Shown: piece by piece, positions 45,722-58,900 of the stretch | How the letters are laid out: the number at the start of each line of letters is the position of its first letter | Position numbering within the stretch: position 1 is the first letter of the stretch | NCBI GenBank assembly: GCA_902702965.1 | Contig: CACRXP010000163.1 | Location: 91,805-155,804, forward strand | DNA from: Spirometra erinaceieuropaei | Lineage: Eukaryota > Platyhelminthes > Cestoda > Diphyllobothriidea > Diphyllobothriidae | Reading direction: 5' to 3' | DNA: 64,000 bases | Translations under genes and position numbers: made by a program | Notes under the pieces: generated by a model | The model's database searches: none | What the model was told of the DNA's origin: nothing | What the model saw: the letters and a program-made list of their open reading frames with translations, nothing else

Positions 45722-48700
45722 CTGTGTAGTTTATATTGATGAGCGATGTAGCCTTGAGTGGCTCGTGGCACCCAATTAAAGGCACACACTCTTCACTTAT
45801 CGCCGCGACGCGCCTCCTATTGGGTCCCGCGCGCTCACCGCACTAGGCCGTCTCAAGGTCAGTCGATGGCCATGACGTACGATGACAAACGATAATAGTT
45901 GGAAGTGTCATGCAACCCGAATAGGGCTGCACGCGGTGAGCCGAGGATGCGTGCACTTTGGGTTTGCGTGATTACCTTCACTCAATGCGTGAACACTGCG
46001 TGCCTACAGCACAGGCTCGCGACAACATCGGGCGTGCTCAGTTAGCGGCGTAATCATATGGCGCATAACACAGATGTGTGTGTATGTGCAGTCTGTTCTA
46101 ACATTGGACAACACCCACCAAAAGCAGCAGTGTCTGAATAATATTGTTCAGCGGCGCCTGCACTAGTCTCTACATAAACTCATCAGTCACCCTCAAAGGT
46201 TTCGAGGTCAGCATAAGTTGGAGGAATAGGTGTGAGGGCTGGGCCGCGAGTTCTATTCGGGCTTTTTCTAACGGCTTAGATCCAGGATTTTTAAGCTGAT
46301 CGGACACAAGATATCAAGTGCACATTCGGTATTGGTTTTTGTCTCACCGATACAGTGACGGTTTTTGTACGAGTATACATCTCGATGCTGGTCTCAACAG
46401 CATTGCGTGCTGAGTGTGAAACGTTGAACAGGAGACAGCTGGGCAGCACCTGGTGCCTGCCGGTGCATAGGGCATAAACTACGTATGCTGGACGCCAGCC
46501 AAGGTTCCACAAAGATTTACAATGTTATTATGTCAGTTTCAAAGGTTTGTAATCGACTTATTCCAAGGCTGCCCCATTGGAGTTTGCGACATCATTTCCC
46601 GTTAACCAATTGTTTGAAAGATGTGTACTCCACTTGGTTCTTGTACATCTTCGAAACCGCGATTGGCGAGCAAAAAATCCCACATGATACACAGTCTGAG
46701 ATACATTCAGCGATATTCTCAACCTTTTAGGGCGTACACATGCGTTCACTCTTTGAGTTTTCTATCGATGTACATAGATAAACGCAGGTAAACGCGCAAC
46801 TTTTTCTATTAGGTATTGGCGAACAGGCATTGAATTGGTTCAACTTTTAACTGGCAGAGGTGGGATTTCTGACACTCAAGTCTTCTGTATGCAAAATATT
46901 CTTAAGGTATCACAGGAAAGTGTTACTGGCCGGAAACCGCTGACGTTTCAGAAGAGAAGTTATCACAAACGGTACCAAACGTCCTGAAGAAGGAGACACG
47001 ATCGCTCTTCGCTTCCACTAGTACCAAACGTCGCCTGACTAGCATCATTTTTCCTTCTTCTGAGATAGGATTAGAATGACCAGTCGCCCGTTATATCAAG
47101 TTTCACAACCTATCGTTCATTGTTCATGCCATAAACGATGGAGATCATCGTTATCTCGGCGCGACATGATTGTGACCTTCGCAGCATCTACTTAGTTCTC
47201 CTCAGACTCATTGTATACTAATGGTGGGTCGAAGTCAAAACGAATGGAGCTGGGAGTGGACGCAGCGGTCGGGAGATATAAAACACTGACGACGGTATAC
47301 AGAGGGACCCCACTTAACTGTCAGTTTACTGTGGATCGTGCTATACGTGATTTGTGGTAAAGGGAGTTTTATGGGTGGGGCAGCACGTTGGACAGCAAAC
47401 TGACAACATAAAAGAAGACAAAAAAATTGCCCGAATTTATATCTGAAGTCTTATCCTACGCTATTGTACGACAACGGAAATAAGGTTAGTAATTAAACAA
47501 TAAACAAAAATCATTTTCACAAAATAACGGATTTTGAGTTAAGGTATGAGGTCGTGGGAAGTATTAGTTGTTGTCAGGGTAGTTTCTGTAACAGCCTGCA
47601 AATTTATGCCAAGACAAAACCCCATATGACACGATCCACAGTCTACTGGCAGTTAAGTGGGGTCCTTCTCTATACCGTTGCCAAAACACTTGCATACGCG
47701 TACCGCCGCATTCCATGCGAGTCATGTTGTGAGGGAACCATTGTATCCTGTCTGTTAGCCTTCAATGGACCCGATAACTTTCTATACTATGGACACAAAC
47801 TCGTCGCGATAGTTTGAAACGGGTTTTAAAGCCCATAATAGGCTAATTAAGCAACCGGCCGCTTCCCTTTCTTATGTGATAGTTGCCAGTCCGAACAAAA
47901 CCTCCTGGATATGGGATCGGCTGCAGCGGTCATTTTGATACAAAGCTGCCCTCTAGTGTGTGTCACGCATAGGCTCTGTCTCGCAAAAGTTTGGATGCCA
48001 CCAAGGCCATAGTTAGATGGAATCAATGGGGTTTGACCTCGTTCCAAAGGAGGAACGCCAGTTGGCAACCTTTCCAGCACCGACTGTGAGCGCATCGTAA
48101 TAGTTTCAACAACGTCATATTCATTACAGTTGGGAATGAGTCAAACTTCCATTAGGATGTCTGACTGTTGGCCTCACCGCTTTCCACTGCATGTATGTAC
48201 CAGCGACCTGTCAAAACCTAACAACCGATCAATGATAAGATTCCAAGCTGCTGTTGGCGTGACGTAAAGCCTGCGCCTAACGTGTGTCAGAGGCATACAG
48301 ATGGATGTGATAGTCTGCCAATTAATAGCGGCTTTGAAATATGCTATGCTAAGATTGATGCCTATGCTATGAGTGTGCAGATACTAACGGATAGGGCTTT
48401 GTAGTGACTGGATGTGCAAGTCAGATGTCTAGCTGGGCACTACACTAAGGAGAGTGCCCCGAGCAATACGACTTTAAATAGCTAAGATTTCGTACTAGTT
48501 TTATAGAGCCATGAATACAAAACGATAGACGACTCTACAAATGAAGATTTGCTGCCTTCCTCCGACTTCCAAAAGCCGTCAGTTTCCCTACATGCAAGAA
48601 CAAGTTCAGAAAATTATTGCCGATTTTCAGCGCAACCATGTTTTGCGCGTGAGGTTGCGTTTGGATGACGTGGAGGCAAAATCCGTGTGAGGCTCAGGTA

Positions 48701-50240
48701 GACGGGCTATTGTAGCTGTCAGACTGTGCGCAATCCTATCATCAGCTGGTTGACTGGCTCGAACAATCGATGGGTGCGTGGGAGGGTGGCGGGAGAGTGA
48801 GTTCAGCGTTGGTGACCCTCTCTTTCCTAATACCACATCAGAGCTTTCCTTACCATAACCACATCTGACCCACGTGAATGTAGGAGGACGAGCTAAAGTC
48901 AGGGGTCGGAATTCTGCCAAGTGGCGGGGTGACCTGATCCTCGTGGCCAGTGCAACGTGCATGCGGCATAACTGGCTGGGGGATTGGGAATCAGGCCGCG
49001 GTGGCACTTTCTCAATGTAGCCTCTGTGGCATTCTCGAGCCGTCCGCATGAAAAACTGGTTCCTGCTGTGCGCCAGATCGTGTGTGGCGCGCGTAGACGG
49101 ATTAGTTGATCATGCCGTCCACTGCGACTGAACCCGCCCTCGGTCATTCTAATTCCACTTTGCCGGAGGGCAAGAGAGCAGAGTGTGGCAGACTCCTTAC
49201 AAGTCTGCCTCACTATAAGCTAACGCGTGTTCAAGCCGTCGGCTTGCGCCCAGCTTGGGGATCACATGGTGCATATCGCATTCGACGATAGAACTCTAAA
49301 GTACGACGAGCTAGCACGTGATGCGATTGTGTGCTCGTGGTGCAGTCAGGCTGGCACTGTTTTTACGTCCCTGGCGGTTGCATCTCGGTAGGTACGAGGG
49401 TTTCCAAAAAGTTCTATCCAGCTCTTGAGCGGTCGCTAAGTGTGGAACCATGGTGGAAGGCTTGGACTCCTGCGTCGTTATACTTTGGCATTCCGGCTCT
49501 CAGTATTTATCACTTCTACTTTTTCAACTGTAATCACCATACTTCGACGGTTGCCACCCCAGTTTGTAGTCTTTGGCAACATAGAGGAATGAAGTTATCC
49601 AGGCCTTGGATGTGTTAAGGAGTCAGGGTAATCAAACCTTAATAGTAATGTTAGGCCTTCTTATGATAGCAGGATATTCCACTATACAAATTTCCAGAAA
49701 AAGTTTTGGAGCACTAAGTACCGAGAAAGGGAAGCCAAGAGTGGTAACTACGGCATCATGAAAGTTAATGGACATAAGTGACTGCGAAATTATTGGTAAA
49801 CTCAACAATTCAGTCTGATCTATATTCGTTAACTTAACAGCTCGGATATACGACTTTTATCCCCCGGGGAATTGATAGGAAGGCTGGCCCTGGAGTTTTG
49901 CTTTAAATGTGTTGTTTTTTCATCAGTTTAGTTTCAAAGAAATCTGTTCTTGTTTGTTATTCCTTTGCACATTGCATTACATACATATTCACGTTCCTTA
50001 TAAAAGAAGCCAACACACCTACCCCTGCCTGCGACCAGGCAATTAAAGAGCTTTTGGCAAATTCACTGCGATCTGCCTTCCCAATATCATGGTAAGCCTG
50101 CGAACGTGTTGAATTCTCGTTGAAAGCCAGCGCGAGACGTGGTGAATCTAACAGGAAACAAGAAATCCAGTTTTGGACCTTCACAAAGGATTAGGCTAAT
50201 CCGTCTGCTCTGATTGTGGGATTGTATGCGGTCGCACTGG
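45722..50240. other. About 4.5 kb without recognised gene
   Basis: 45780-46080 is GC- and CpG-rich. The 140-codon minus frame at 48627-49049 is Pro/Ser/Thr/Arg-rich, without a domain, and looks like read-through of a GC-rich repeat. 47170-47215 (gcagcatctact-tagttctcctc) may be a short fragment of SINE-like family Q. No splice-supported exon was found. Confidence 0.4.
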
Positions 50241-50249
50241 CAGGACAAC

Positions 50250-50710
50250 TGGCCGGTGGCTCGATGGTAGAGCGCTGGACTACTTAATGCCCAATGGGCA
50301 AAGAGCGCTGGTTCGAATCCCAGGTCCTAAGTCCCAAGACTACCGACTGACCATGGAGAGTGGGATGGTCATTTCTGATTGGATAGTAGAGTGTTGGACT
50401 TGATAACTCTGGAGGACCAAAGCATGCGACCCAAAACACGGGTCCTGCAAACCTCGGCTTGGGTAAGGCTGGTTGACGACGACTAACAAGCAAGAATTGG
50501 CTGTCCGTTTCTTCCTTGCCGTTGTCGGCATTCCGTTTTGCATATGTTACTGGTCGCTATGCGACTGCCCGCGAGGATTCTAGACTAAGTCCCACGGCCC
50601 AAAGGGACAGGTATCTCCCTAACCTCGCAGAGTGGTCAAGCTCAATCCCCAGTGACCACATATTGCAAGGATTCGAGCCCTGGCTACCCGACGACGGCAA
50701 ATAAAACACA
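50250..50710 (+). repeat. tRNA-headed SINE-like composite
   Basis: The head at 50250-50325 has a good A box (GGTGGCTCGATGGTAGAGCG) and B box (GGTTCGAATCCC), but a 9-nt mirrored stretch (gcccaatgggc) where a variable arm would be and no closed acceptor stem. A second, weaker head-like word follows near 50382. The tail-like segment 50470-50530 matches 35025-35092. A further B-box-like word (ggattcgagccctgg) at 50672 is followed by cgacgacggcaaataaaac. It is probably two nested or tandem SINE copies. Confidence 0.55.
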
Positions 50711-51639
50711 AACAACCATTTTCCACCAATTTTAATAAACTTCAGCGAATGTATGTATGCCAAACCTCCTCATAGGACCCGTTTTTTGGAATCTGTACAA
50801 GATATATCCTGCCGGACGCGTCCTTTTTCCAAAAACTTCCTCGCTCATGTAAAAAAACCCTACGGCCTATGTTTCTTCCTTGAAAATAACAACCGTTAGC
50901 CTGGAGAAACGAGACGTGAGTGACTTTTCAATTCCGAATGATTTTGTTGCGAAATGCTTAAATGACTTTCGAGAAAAGACTTACAATTCCGTCATACTGC
51001 ATCCGACATCAAAAGTCAAGATATTTTGCCGTCCTCATGACACCAAAATAGTTTGTCCAACAATAGAGTCTGAGGATTCCTTTGTCTGGACTTAAAATTA
51101 GTCAAGAACCCCATTGCACAGAAATCGACTGACACGCTTTTCCGAATGAGTAGGGTGAACTTGTCAGAGGTCCCAGGAGATTTTGCAGTTCCTTTGCAGA
51201 TGACATCTAACAGGAAAATGAGGATACGGAGAAGTTTGGAGAAACAGCTGGTCATTGAAAGGGCAAAGCGTCCATGCATGTAGTTGCATTAAATAAAACG
51301 GCCTGCAAGACTTTGGTAATAACAGAACTGGCTGTGGTCGCACACACACACTATCAAGTCCGCAGGACAACTTTAAGGGCGTGGCTCGTGACGCGCGCAG
51401 TGGCGCAGAACTTCTGAGAGCTTATCGTTTGATCTCAGTCGCCGACCACGCCCTCGGATCCGAAACTGCGGCAGGTCTAGATACAAAGGCCTCAAGTTGA
51501 CGGTGTGTGTTTCTTTGGGCATAGGTTAGCAGTACGGACAAGGAGACCATAGGCCGCTGTTTCATGTTCAGTCCCAGTCACTCCTTTCTCATCCCGAAGG
51601 CTTATCCACCTGAGTTGAATTTATGATTCCCGAGCACAA
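50711..51639. other. No recognised gene
   Basis: Open frames at plus 50880-51095 and minus 51016-51279 overlap antisense. Neither has a known motif or clear splice sites. Confidence 0.4.
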
Positions 51640-52110
51640 ACAACTCCCTGAGATCATCCAACTGCATATGCTGATTTGTATGGTGGGAAGTATTCTGAAG
51701 GATTTACTCCGATTCCGCGCATCAGGTTACTCGAAAACTACACAAAGTGGCATGGAAACTGGATTTTATGCGCCAGAAAACACATGGGAAACGCTGGGAG
51801 GGGTACATTGACGAGTCAAGTCCCTCGTTGCTGCATCCTACAGCGGCACAAGATCGGTGAAGCACCTCTTTCTGGGCTTTTAGCTAGTACCTGTGCTATT
51901 TGTTTGGTAGACCATTTGGCGTTCATATACTACTGACTGCCCGGTGAGAGTTTGTGAATAATAAGCGGTCATTTCACACTAACTGATGGATCCCAGATCG
52001 AATATCCGTATTCAAACTCTCGAACCGAGCCTAAACAGCCTTGTTTCGAAGGATTTACCCCAAGTTTGCGCATTAATTCCCCTGGAACCCAAAACATGGC
52101 AGTGTTACAT
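51640..52110 (-). repeat. Interspersed repeat 'S', one copy and a second partial copy
   Basis: Read in reverse, 51930-51810 gives cacaggtactagctaaaagc, ccagaaagaggtgcttcacc, gatcttgtgccgctg and the remainder of the repeat S body. A second fragment at 52030-52110 (reverse: ggggaattaatgcgcaaact, then tggggtaaatccttcgaaac) duplicates the internal aatgcgc-acttgg block. They are separated by about 100 bp and in the same orientation. Confidence 0.6.
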
Positions 52111-53117
52111 TTATTCCAATAAAATGCAGCCCGGGAGCCGGCCGTGTGTGTAGCACGCGCAGATAGGCTGTTGAGTCTAGATCATTTTTAATCTACCTGA
52201 CTCGGACAGGCCATTGATGCGTGGGTGAGCAATGGGTGAGTAAGGCCTGTACTCGGGAATTCATTCTCTCAGCCGTAGGTCCCTTTTACTGTGGTTTTTG
52301 CGGCATTCTTACCTATGTGAAACACAGGCCTCCTCTGTATATAGCCAGCTGCATGTAGAGTGGGGAGGAGGTCGTGTATGTGTGCGGTACGAGGATCGAA
52401 TGAGCTCACACAGATTTCCGCTCGTCTTCATTGTGTTTCGCAGTCGGAGCGAAATACAAATGAGAGTAGATCGTGAGACGCATGTCTGCTTCACTAATAA
52501 ACACATTCACAAGTACGTTGCAGCTGCTGCTGGAACCACCTTGAGAGGAAGCGGTCGACGTCATCGCTTGCGGCAGTCGACCTAGCGCACCTACTTTTTC
52601 CATAGACTTTGTGTGCGTGTGTGTGTTTATAAACGGGTACGTGACCCTGTGAACTGTCGCCCTGCGTTTTAGATGCAAGTTAACTGAAGCCAGCACCCTA
52701 ACACCATGAACATGTGGGCGGTCTCGCCTTAGCTAGTCCTCTGCCTATGGTTTATCCAGTTGTTTTGATCGATATTATCCTTGCGACACACCCCGGCTCA
52801 GTTAAGAACGCATCTTAACTAATTCTCTGCAAACTGTGAAGGGTACGTAGTGGGACGCAGCCACACGACCAACAGTGTGGCTAGTGTTATACGTGCGTGA
52901 GCCGCAGTCATCACCCTACCCACAGACCATCGACACCGCTCAGAGTGTAACACCCTACTAATTTTCGTGCACGGAGACAAGAAAGCTGGCGTTACGACGA
53001 AGCAAATTTCTCCTAACAGCTTTAAGTCTAACTTTCTCGTTAAGGCCTCAGCTTCGGGTAGTTGAAATTAGCTCTGTTTTAAGCCTGTGAGCCACAAAAT
53101 AATGAACTAATCTCCAG

Positions 53118-53309
53118 CGGAAGTGCAACATATTTTGATACCCGCTTCTGACACTTTTTCAGCTGCCGAATTCACTCAGGTGGCCAACCGCCTGATGGAG
53201 ATGCACGTCTTCGATAAGCTCTCACTTTCCGCACTTTCAACCTCACCAGATTCGCCTGCGTCTCTTATCTCAAACTCGGGGTCACAGGCCTCCCTTCGGC
53301 GTCAAGCAG
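53118..53309 (+). CDS. Candidate exon 1 of an unidentified gene
   Basis: The acceptor (ctaatctccag) is followed by 192 nt open in one frame and a good donor (CAAGCAG before gtatct). It encodes EVQHILIPASDTFSAAEFTQ, VANRLMEMHVFDKLSLSALS, TSPDSPASLISNSGSQASLR RQA in sections. An in-frame stop lies just before the acceptor. Phase 1 in, phase 1 out. The first half looks helical and folded, the second is a Ser-rich linker with a basic phospho-site-like RR. I could not name the family. Confidence 0.42.
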
Positions 53310-54423
53310 GTATCTATCCATCCTTGAGTGCACCGACGCCATCCAGCCGGCAAGTACAACAGACTTCGTCGTCTCGACGAATTTTAGGAGGATCAACGGC
53401 ACTAAGCATCAGCATAAGTGCGTTTGGCACATTATTCCAGTTTAGAGTACGAAACATGTCTATAGTTATTTGGTATGTTTATGTATGTGAGTAGCTTCTA
53501 TTCTGGCGGACCCATTGGGGTTCCCTTTATTTGCTCGCATATGGCCCTTTCGAAGGCACAGAGTGTCTTGAGACAGTGCTTCACGAGCTGTATGAAACCC
53601 TAAATTGTAGACTTGTCATTTTTTTCATCATACCTTTGGCGGGAATTTACTAGGAGGAGTTGGGCGCCTCAAAGAGAGGGGAATGAAGAGTGCAGCCGGT
53701 TGAAGTGGTAAAGGGGCTTCCGCTTGTGCACGGGATCTCCGAAGCTGTGGATGGATACATTGTGTCACCGAGAATAGGAGTTTCCCATATGCCTGTGTAA
53801 ACGGTCCGCCGGAAAGTGTTGTGTCCGAAGGACCCAATTGCTAACTAGTAGAAGTCGGTCACTATCTACCGACTTTTTGCTGTCTTAAGGAACACATTTG
53901 CATCGGAGAAACCGACTTAAGTCGCAAGCGCAGATGCATGAGCATCAGTTGATCGATCGAAGGTTGGAGCCAGATTCGGAGATAGCAGCCCAATCCGCGC
54001 GGACTAGACATGCCTTCATATCGGATGGGCCAAGACGATGATCGGACACCAAGGTTCTTTCAGTAAACCTGGAGGCCCACTGACTGCTCACTCAACCGCC
54101 GCATAAGCTTCCCTACCCCTTCTGATAATAGGATCTAGCTGACGGGAGATGGCGAAGGCGTGAAACAGTTGAAGCCGCCAGTTATCGTCCGCGCCAACGA
54201 CAGCGGGGTAACACAAGTCACGGTGGAACGGTGGACCGATTCCCACCCACAGTGAGCGTTGGAGACTTACACATTGGGCAAACTGGACTATACAATGAAA
54301 GCGGCGCACCGGACGCCGCAGTATCCGAAGTTGGATGACTGACCTCGCCAGTGGAAACGTCAGATCAAAATAAGTCTCCCCAATGAACGCCTCTGCTTTA
54401 TTTGACTTTCTCTACTGTACCAG

Positions 54424-54472
54424 GGTTTGGCGGCTGCTGGAGTGATGGACGACTGCACAAGATAAGCTTCAG
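54424..54472 (+). CDS. Candidate 49-nt exon, phase-compatible with 53118-53309
   Basis: A strong polypyrimidine tract and acceptor (gactttctctactgtaccag) precede a 49-nt open stretch ending AGCTTCAG before gtgtag. Joined to the previous candidate exon it reads G-FGGCWSDGRLHKISF with no stop and leaves phase 2. Small exons are common in flatworm genes. Function unknown. Confidence 0.33.
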
Positions 54473-56549
54473 GTGTAGATAAACTGTCCGGAAACCAGAG
54501 TTTTAACTAAAGTCGGTTATCATGTGACACGAGTACGTGAGATTCCAACCTCCTCTGCGTCAGCTCCTGAACCGAGGCACTTTCTGCTTCAAAAATACCA
54601 TGAAAGTTACGACTGATTGAATATATGGGAATAGAATTCAAGACGTCAGGGACAACAAATACGCGCTAACGATTATTCATAATCAGGCCAGTGCGTTAAT
54701 AAAAGTTCCGACAGAACAGCAGAAATTAACAAATAATCAATTAGCAATAAAAATGGGGAAGCTGTGGCAATCTAGACATACCAGAAAATGGGAAGGGGAT
54801 AGTGGTCTAGATCTGTTAGGCGACAGGGGAGAAGGAGTGTGTCAGTGGGTTCTGTTTATGTTTTTTTTGATGTAACACTTGGTAGGAAGCGAGGGAGTAC
54901 ATGTGGGGCTCGGCGTGGCCCAGGGCAGATGAAGGGCTTGAACGAATACCTTTTGGGAGCAAAAGTCTGAGCTGGTTAACCGTATGACCATCGCCTCCTT
55001 CGTCGTAAGCATCCACCGACGCAGAGTTCAAATGAGAGTAGTTAATCGTTGTTCTAACAACAAGTGTTTTCTCGATCATCCTCGCTATTGATCGGAGCTC
55101 ATTCTGTTGCCACTATCCTGCGCGGGTAACAGGGAGTGGGAAGGGTTTCAGCTTCCTTTTTACAATCCTGACACCAGTTTACGCGGCTCTTGGTTGCTTT
55201 TTAATGCATAAAGTTTGACAGGGTTTTCAGAGGCCGTTACACGGGGCCAATCATTGAGGCCTCAAAAGGCAGCTCCTTGCACCCCAGTCATCGAAAATAA
55301 ATAGAATTGGTGAACTTGTATGGTCCTTTATGCAGGGTGACCTATGCAAGGAACGTACCCATGTCATCTGTAACGCAAAAACTCGCTGTCTCACTAATAA
55401 GTTACAGTAAAAATAAGAATTGAACAGCCCCTCGGCCTGGGTCATGGTCCCACCCTTGGGAACCTACTAACGCTGTTGCATTAAGCAAGTCAGAGTGTGA
55501 ATATCCGTGATTTATGGCAAAAATTAATGTTGCGCAAATGCAAACACGGGGTTTCAATGATTGACTGTTTACGTCTGCCAAACAACTGTCCTGTAAGCTG
55601 ATCGAATACACTGATGCATTCCCCATGGGGACTTGCTAATCTGCATTTTAGGAAGCATTTTACAAAGGCGCCGAATCAATCCTAAAGTCTCACTGAAGGG
55701 CGTTTGCTGAACTCTCGCAGCTGTAATGCAAAATAGGAGCGTGTTCGTTTTGACTTGAACCTTAGGCCTACAACGCAAACAGGGGATCATACGGAGCAAC
55801 CGAGAAAGGTGACTAAAATGAATACTGGAGACTGTGACGACAAATTCTGCTTTATTTCCCCCTGCCGCCTCTATAGATATATGGAATCCATCAAAGCTCA
55901 CCCGTTTTTGGGTTTCAGCTAAAATCTAAGCTGTTAGTCAAAAAGTTCTTGGCTACTCGTACTTTAGAATGTGTCTGCTGTGTCTACTTGCATAAATGAA
56001 ACTATTATTGGCTGTTACGGACTGAAATTACTAGAGTCCTTCTTCCCCTATTATTAAGAGTAGAGAATGTAAGCAGCCCTATCCAGAAAAGGCGTCGCCA
56101 ATGAATTTCACTTCAGATTACGGCTCAGACTATCGTCGGGGGAGAGGGTGTATGTAGCTGCTGCCTACTTTGTTGGCTGCGGGATATGCATGAAATTTTG
56201 AACTTCTGCATCATTATTCCACTATACCGTATTTTTCCCACAAATCGCCATAGGAATTAGTTTCCGATGTTCACTGTTGGTGTAGGAACAGTTCCCTGGG
56301 ACTCCAGGGTAACCTTTGATCGCAAATCGGGGAGGATTTAGCCAGCAACCACGCGTGCTCAAGCCTGGGACGGAAAATGTGCTTTTTACCATAGGGGGCT
56401 CTGTCAGACATGAGAATATGAACCCTCCCCCGTACTACAGGTTGACTCGAGCTAAATTCCGAGGACGCCTATTTCCGTATCCTTACTTTAAACCCAACCC
56501 TAATCCTTGTGACCCCAATCTCAACCCTAGTCCCCTCCCTGAAACTTAG
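54473..56549. other. About 2 kb without recognised feature
   Basis: No long frame with a motif. The minus-strand 110-codon frame at 55569-55901 has no recognisable domain. If the candidate gene is real, this is intron. Confidence 0.4.
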
Positions 56550-57232
56550 GGCGGTAAGATCGCAGTTGGTAGCCAGACATTATACGTTGATACTGTCGAC
56601 GTACGTACTTGTTATCAGTGGGTGTGCTTACCTTGTCTAGGGGACTTGTTATCAGTAGGTGTGCTCCTACTTAGTTAGGCAGGTCGCCCGTTTCGGTCAG
56701 GCTGTTGGGTTTAGTGAGGGTTAGGGTTAGGCATAGGTTAAGTTTTAGGATTAGGGTTTGCGTTTTAGGGTCAGGTTTCAGTGTTAGGGTTAGGGTTAAG
56801 GTTAAGGTTAAGTTCAGGCTTAGGGTTAGCTTAAGGTTAGGATTAGGGTTAGGCTTAAGGTCAGGGTTAGGGTTTGTCTTGAGGTTACGGTTAGGGTTAA
56901 GGTTAGGGTTATGGGTAGGTTTTGGGTTAGCGTTGGCTTTTAGGATTTTGGTTACGTTTTGGTTTTTAGCCTTAGGGTTAGGCTTTACGGCTGCGGTCAG
57001 GGTTGGATGTTAAGGTTAAGCGTAGGGTTGTAATTTCTGCCATTATTCCACCTACTTTAAACTTTCCACCACTTTCCCCGGTACCTTTACTGTTACCCAG
57101 AATCTGCAGCATTCCTCTACCAGCCCTTTCATTTACCCCACTCATATAACTCCCTTTCCCACCATTCCCGTACGACAGGGACCTGGCTCTCCGCGTCCCT
57201 ATTCCTGGCTACCAACTACGATCTAACCTGTA
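56550..57232 (+). repeat. Telomere-like repeat unit, copy 2
   Basis: Head, degenerate TTAGGG-type array and tail are in the same order as at 8524-9128. This copy has an extra partial duplication of the head (cttgttatcagtgggtgtgc and cttgttatcagtaggtgtgc about 45 bp apart). Unit-specific variants inside the array (for example cgttttagggtcaggtttca) are shared by both copies, so the array itself was copied. Confidence 0.85.
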
Positions 57233-58435
57233 ATACGGGTGGGGGTCCACATTCTCGTGCCCAGCCGTAACTTCTTCCTAGCAGATTCTAGAACATCGGT
57301 AGTCAGGCTAGACCGTATTGCAAACTATGCTTAGGACATTTTAAAGACTCATTCATACGGCCCGTCTGAAGTGATACTGTCTGGCGAATAGATGAGGCTG
57401 TGTTGGTTAGGTACTACGATGCTAAGTGGGATTAACTCTCTATTAAAAATAAAAAAGCCTCACCCACGGGGTGAGTTCTGATGGTTTATTTCTACCGCAG
57501 AACGACTCAGTCGATTACTGTAGTTGGTTCTTTTGCGGAATATGACTTCGTAGGAGGAGATGGACTCTCCGATATTCCTATGGAACGCTACCAGTTGAAG
57601 TGATGCAGGTGTTTTTGTGCAATTTTCGTTTTTTTTGAGACCTGACTGGGTTTTTGTAATTTATTGAGGGCGGGCGGGGAGGGAGGAGGCGGCGAAGGTT
57701 TGAAGGATTCTGATAAACCACTTAACACACCTACTTCCTGTTTCCGGTGTTTGTGTGTGTGTGCGCGCGCTTGTGTGAATAAGTTGCAAGTACATCCAGA
57801 TCTCATGCGGCCACACCTGTGACCAGCCCCAAAGTCGTCGTCGTCAGACCGAAGTAGGTGGCGTCCACGTGCGCATGTGTGTGTGGCAATCGCTGGAGGG
57901 TTCTGTGCGAAGCCAGGTGCCCTGTTGGAGGACGGAGGGCTTCGTCGCGTCTGCGTACACATGCACTCAGACCACTTCGAACCTCTTGACGTAGCCACAC
58001 CTATCGTAGACCGCGAGAATCGACCGTGCGTCACCTGTCTGTCCAGGGCCGCGAGTGTGTGATAAGCTTTACTTCCTAAAACACCCCCCTTCCTGACTGT
58101 CGAAGCCTTTGAATTATTGTACTAACCAACAGTCTCTGTCAGATCCGTTGTGGTTAAGTCACGTGTCGCAAGACGTGGACAACCCTTGGCGCTAGCATCA
58201 ATTTCTTTGGGATGTATGACCCTTCTGTTCATAGAATGTCTCCGTTTTGTTCGATAGGTTTTCCTGAGGATTCCAAAACGGTAGATGAAGCGTTGCCGAA
58301 AACTCCGCACTGGGAACTATTCACTTTTAGAACTTGCTCTTGATTTGAAGGTCGGTTGCACTATAGAAATTCCTGGCTGATATCTGACTGTTTTCTTTAA
58401 TTCTAATGCCTGTTAGATTTTTTATTTGTGTCCAG
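57233..58435. other. About 1.2 kb without recognised gene
   Basis: A 148-codon minus-strand frame (57588-58034) spans a polypurine tract, a GT/GC-rich run and GC-rich DNA; its Pro/Ser-rich tail comes from the simple sequence. No splice or domain support. Confidence 0.4.
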
Positions 58436-58622
58436 ACAGCATACAAAAAAGACGTATCGCGAGTTCAACCTCTACGGCCATGAAAAAAGATACGAGCAAA
58501 GTTCTATCGCTGTCAAACATAAGCCGGCCCTTGCCATAATCCTCCATAATAACTTACCTCTGCCCTTTTGTGTGCAGAGAGCTAGACGGCAGGCTGCAGG
58601 TCCAAATTATTCTCATTCATAA
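58436..58622 (+). CDS. Candidate terminal exon, phase-compatible with 54424-54472
   Basis: The acceptor (ttttttatttgtgtccag) is followed by an open frame whose first base completes the codon left by the 49-nt exon (AG+A, Arg). It reads QHTKKTYREFNLYGHEKRYE, QSSIAVKHKPALAIILHNN, then LPLPFCVQRARRQAAGPN, ending at a TAA (58620-58622). An internal acceptor-like word (cccttttgtgtgcag) offers an alternative. Family not recognised. Confidence 0.3.
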
Positions 58623-58724
58623 AGGAAACTTGACCTCTGAAGAATGTTCAGCATAACCGCTTCATGAAAATGGACTCTGATGGAGCAGCCTATATGACTC
58701 AGCATTTCTGGCTGTTAGTTCTTA

Positions 58725-58900
58725 TTGGTAGGACACGGGAAAACAGGCGGTGGTATAACTTTAACTCTTGTAATCCCAATCCTAACCCTAACCGTAATCC
58801 TCCCAACCCTAACTATAACCTTAGCTCCCTGGAATCTAGTGCGTGGGCACCCGTAATAGAGCGAGGGAGTCCTTGTTCCCGTGTCACACCCTGCTGTTAA
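58725..58900 (-). repeat. Interspersed repeat 'U', inverted copy
   Basis: gacacgggaaaacagg, a short CCCTAA-like run (aatcctaaccctaaccgtaa) and ccctggaatct appear in the reverse-complement order of 37590-37790. Confidence 0.55.

Noticed and set aside
48627..49049. 140-codon minus-strand frame
   Set aside because: Pro/Arg/Ser-rich read-through of GC-rich DNA, no domain, no splice or promoter support.
56705..57013. 102-codon frame of Arg/Val/Leu/Gly repeats
   Set aside because: Translation of the degenerate telomere-like array.
57588..58034. 148-codon minus-strand frame
   Set aside because: Its sequence follows simple polypurine and GT/GC runs; no recognisable domain.
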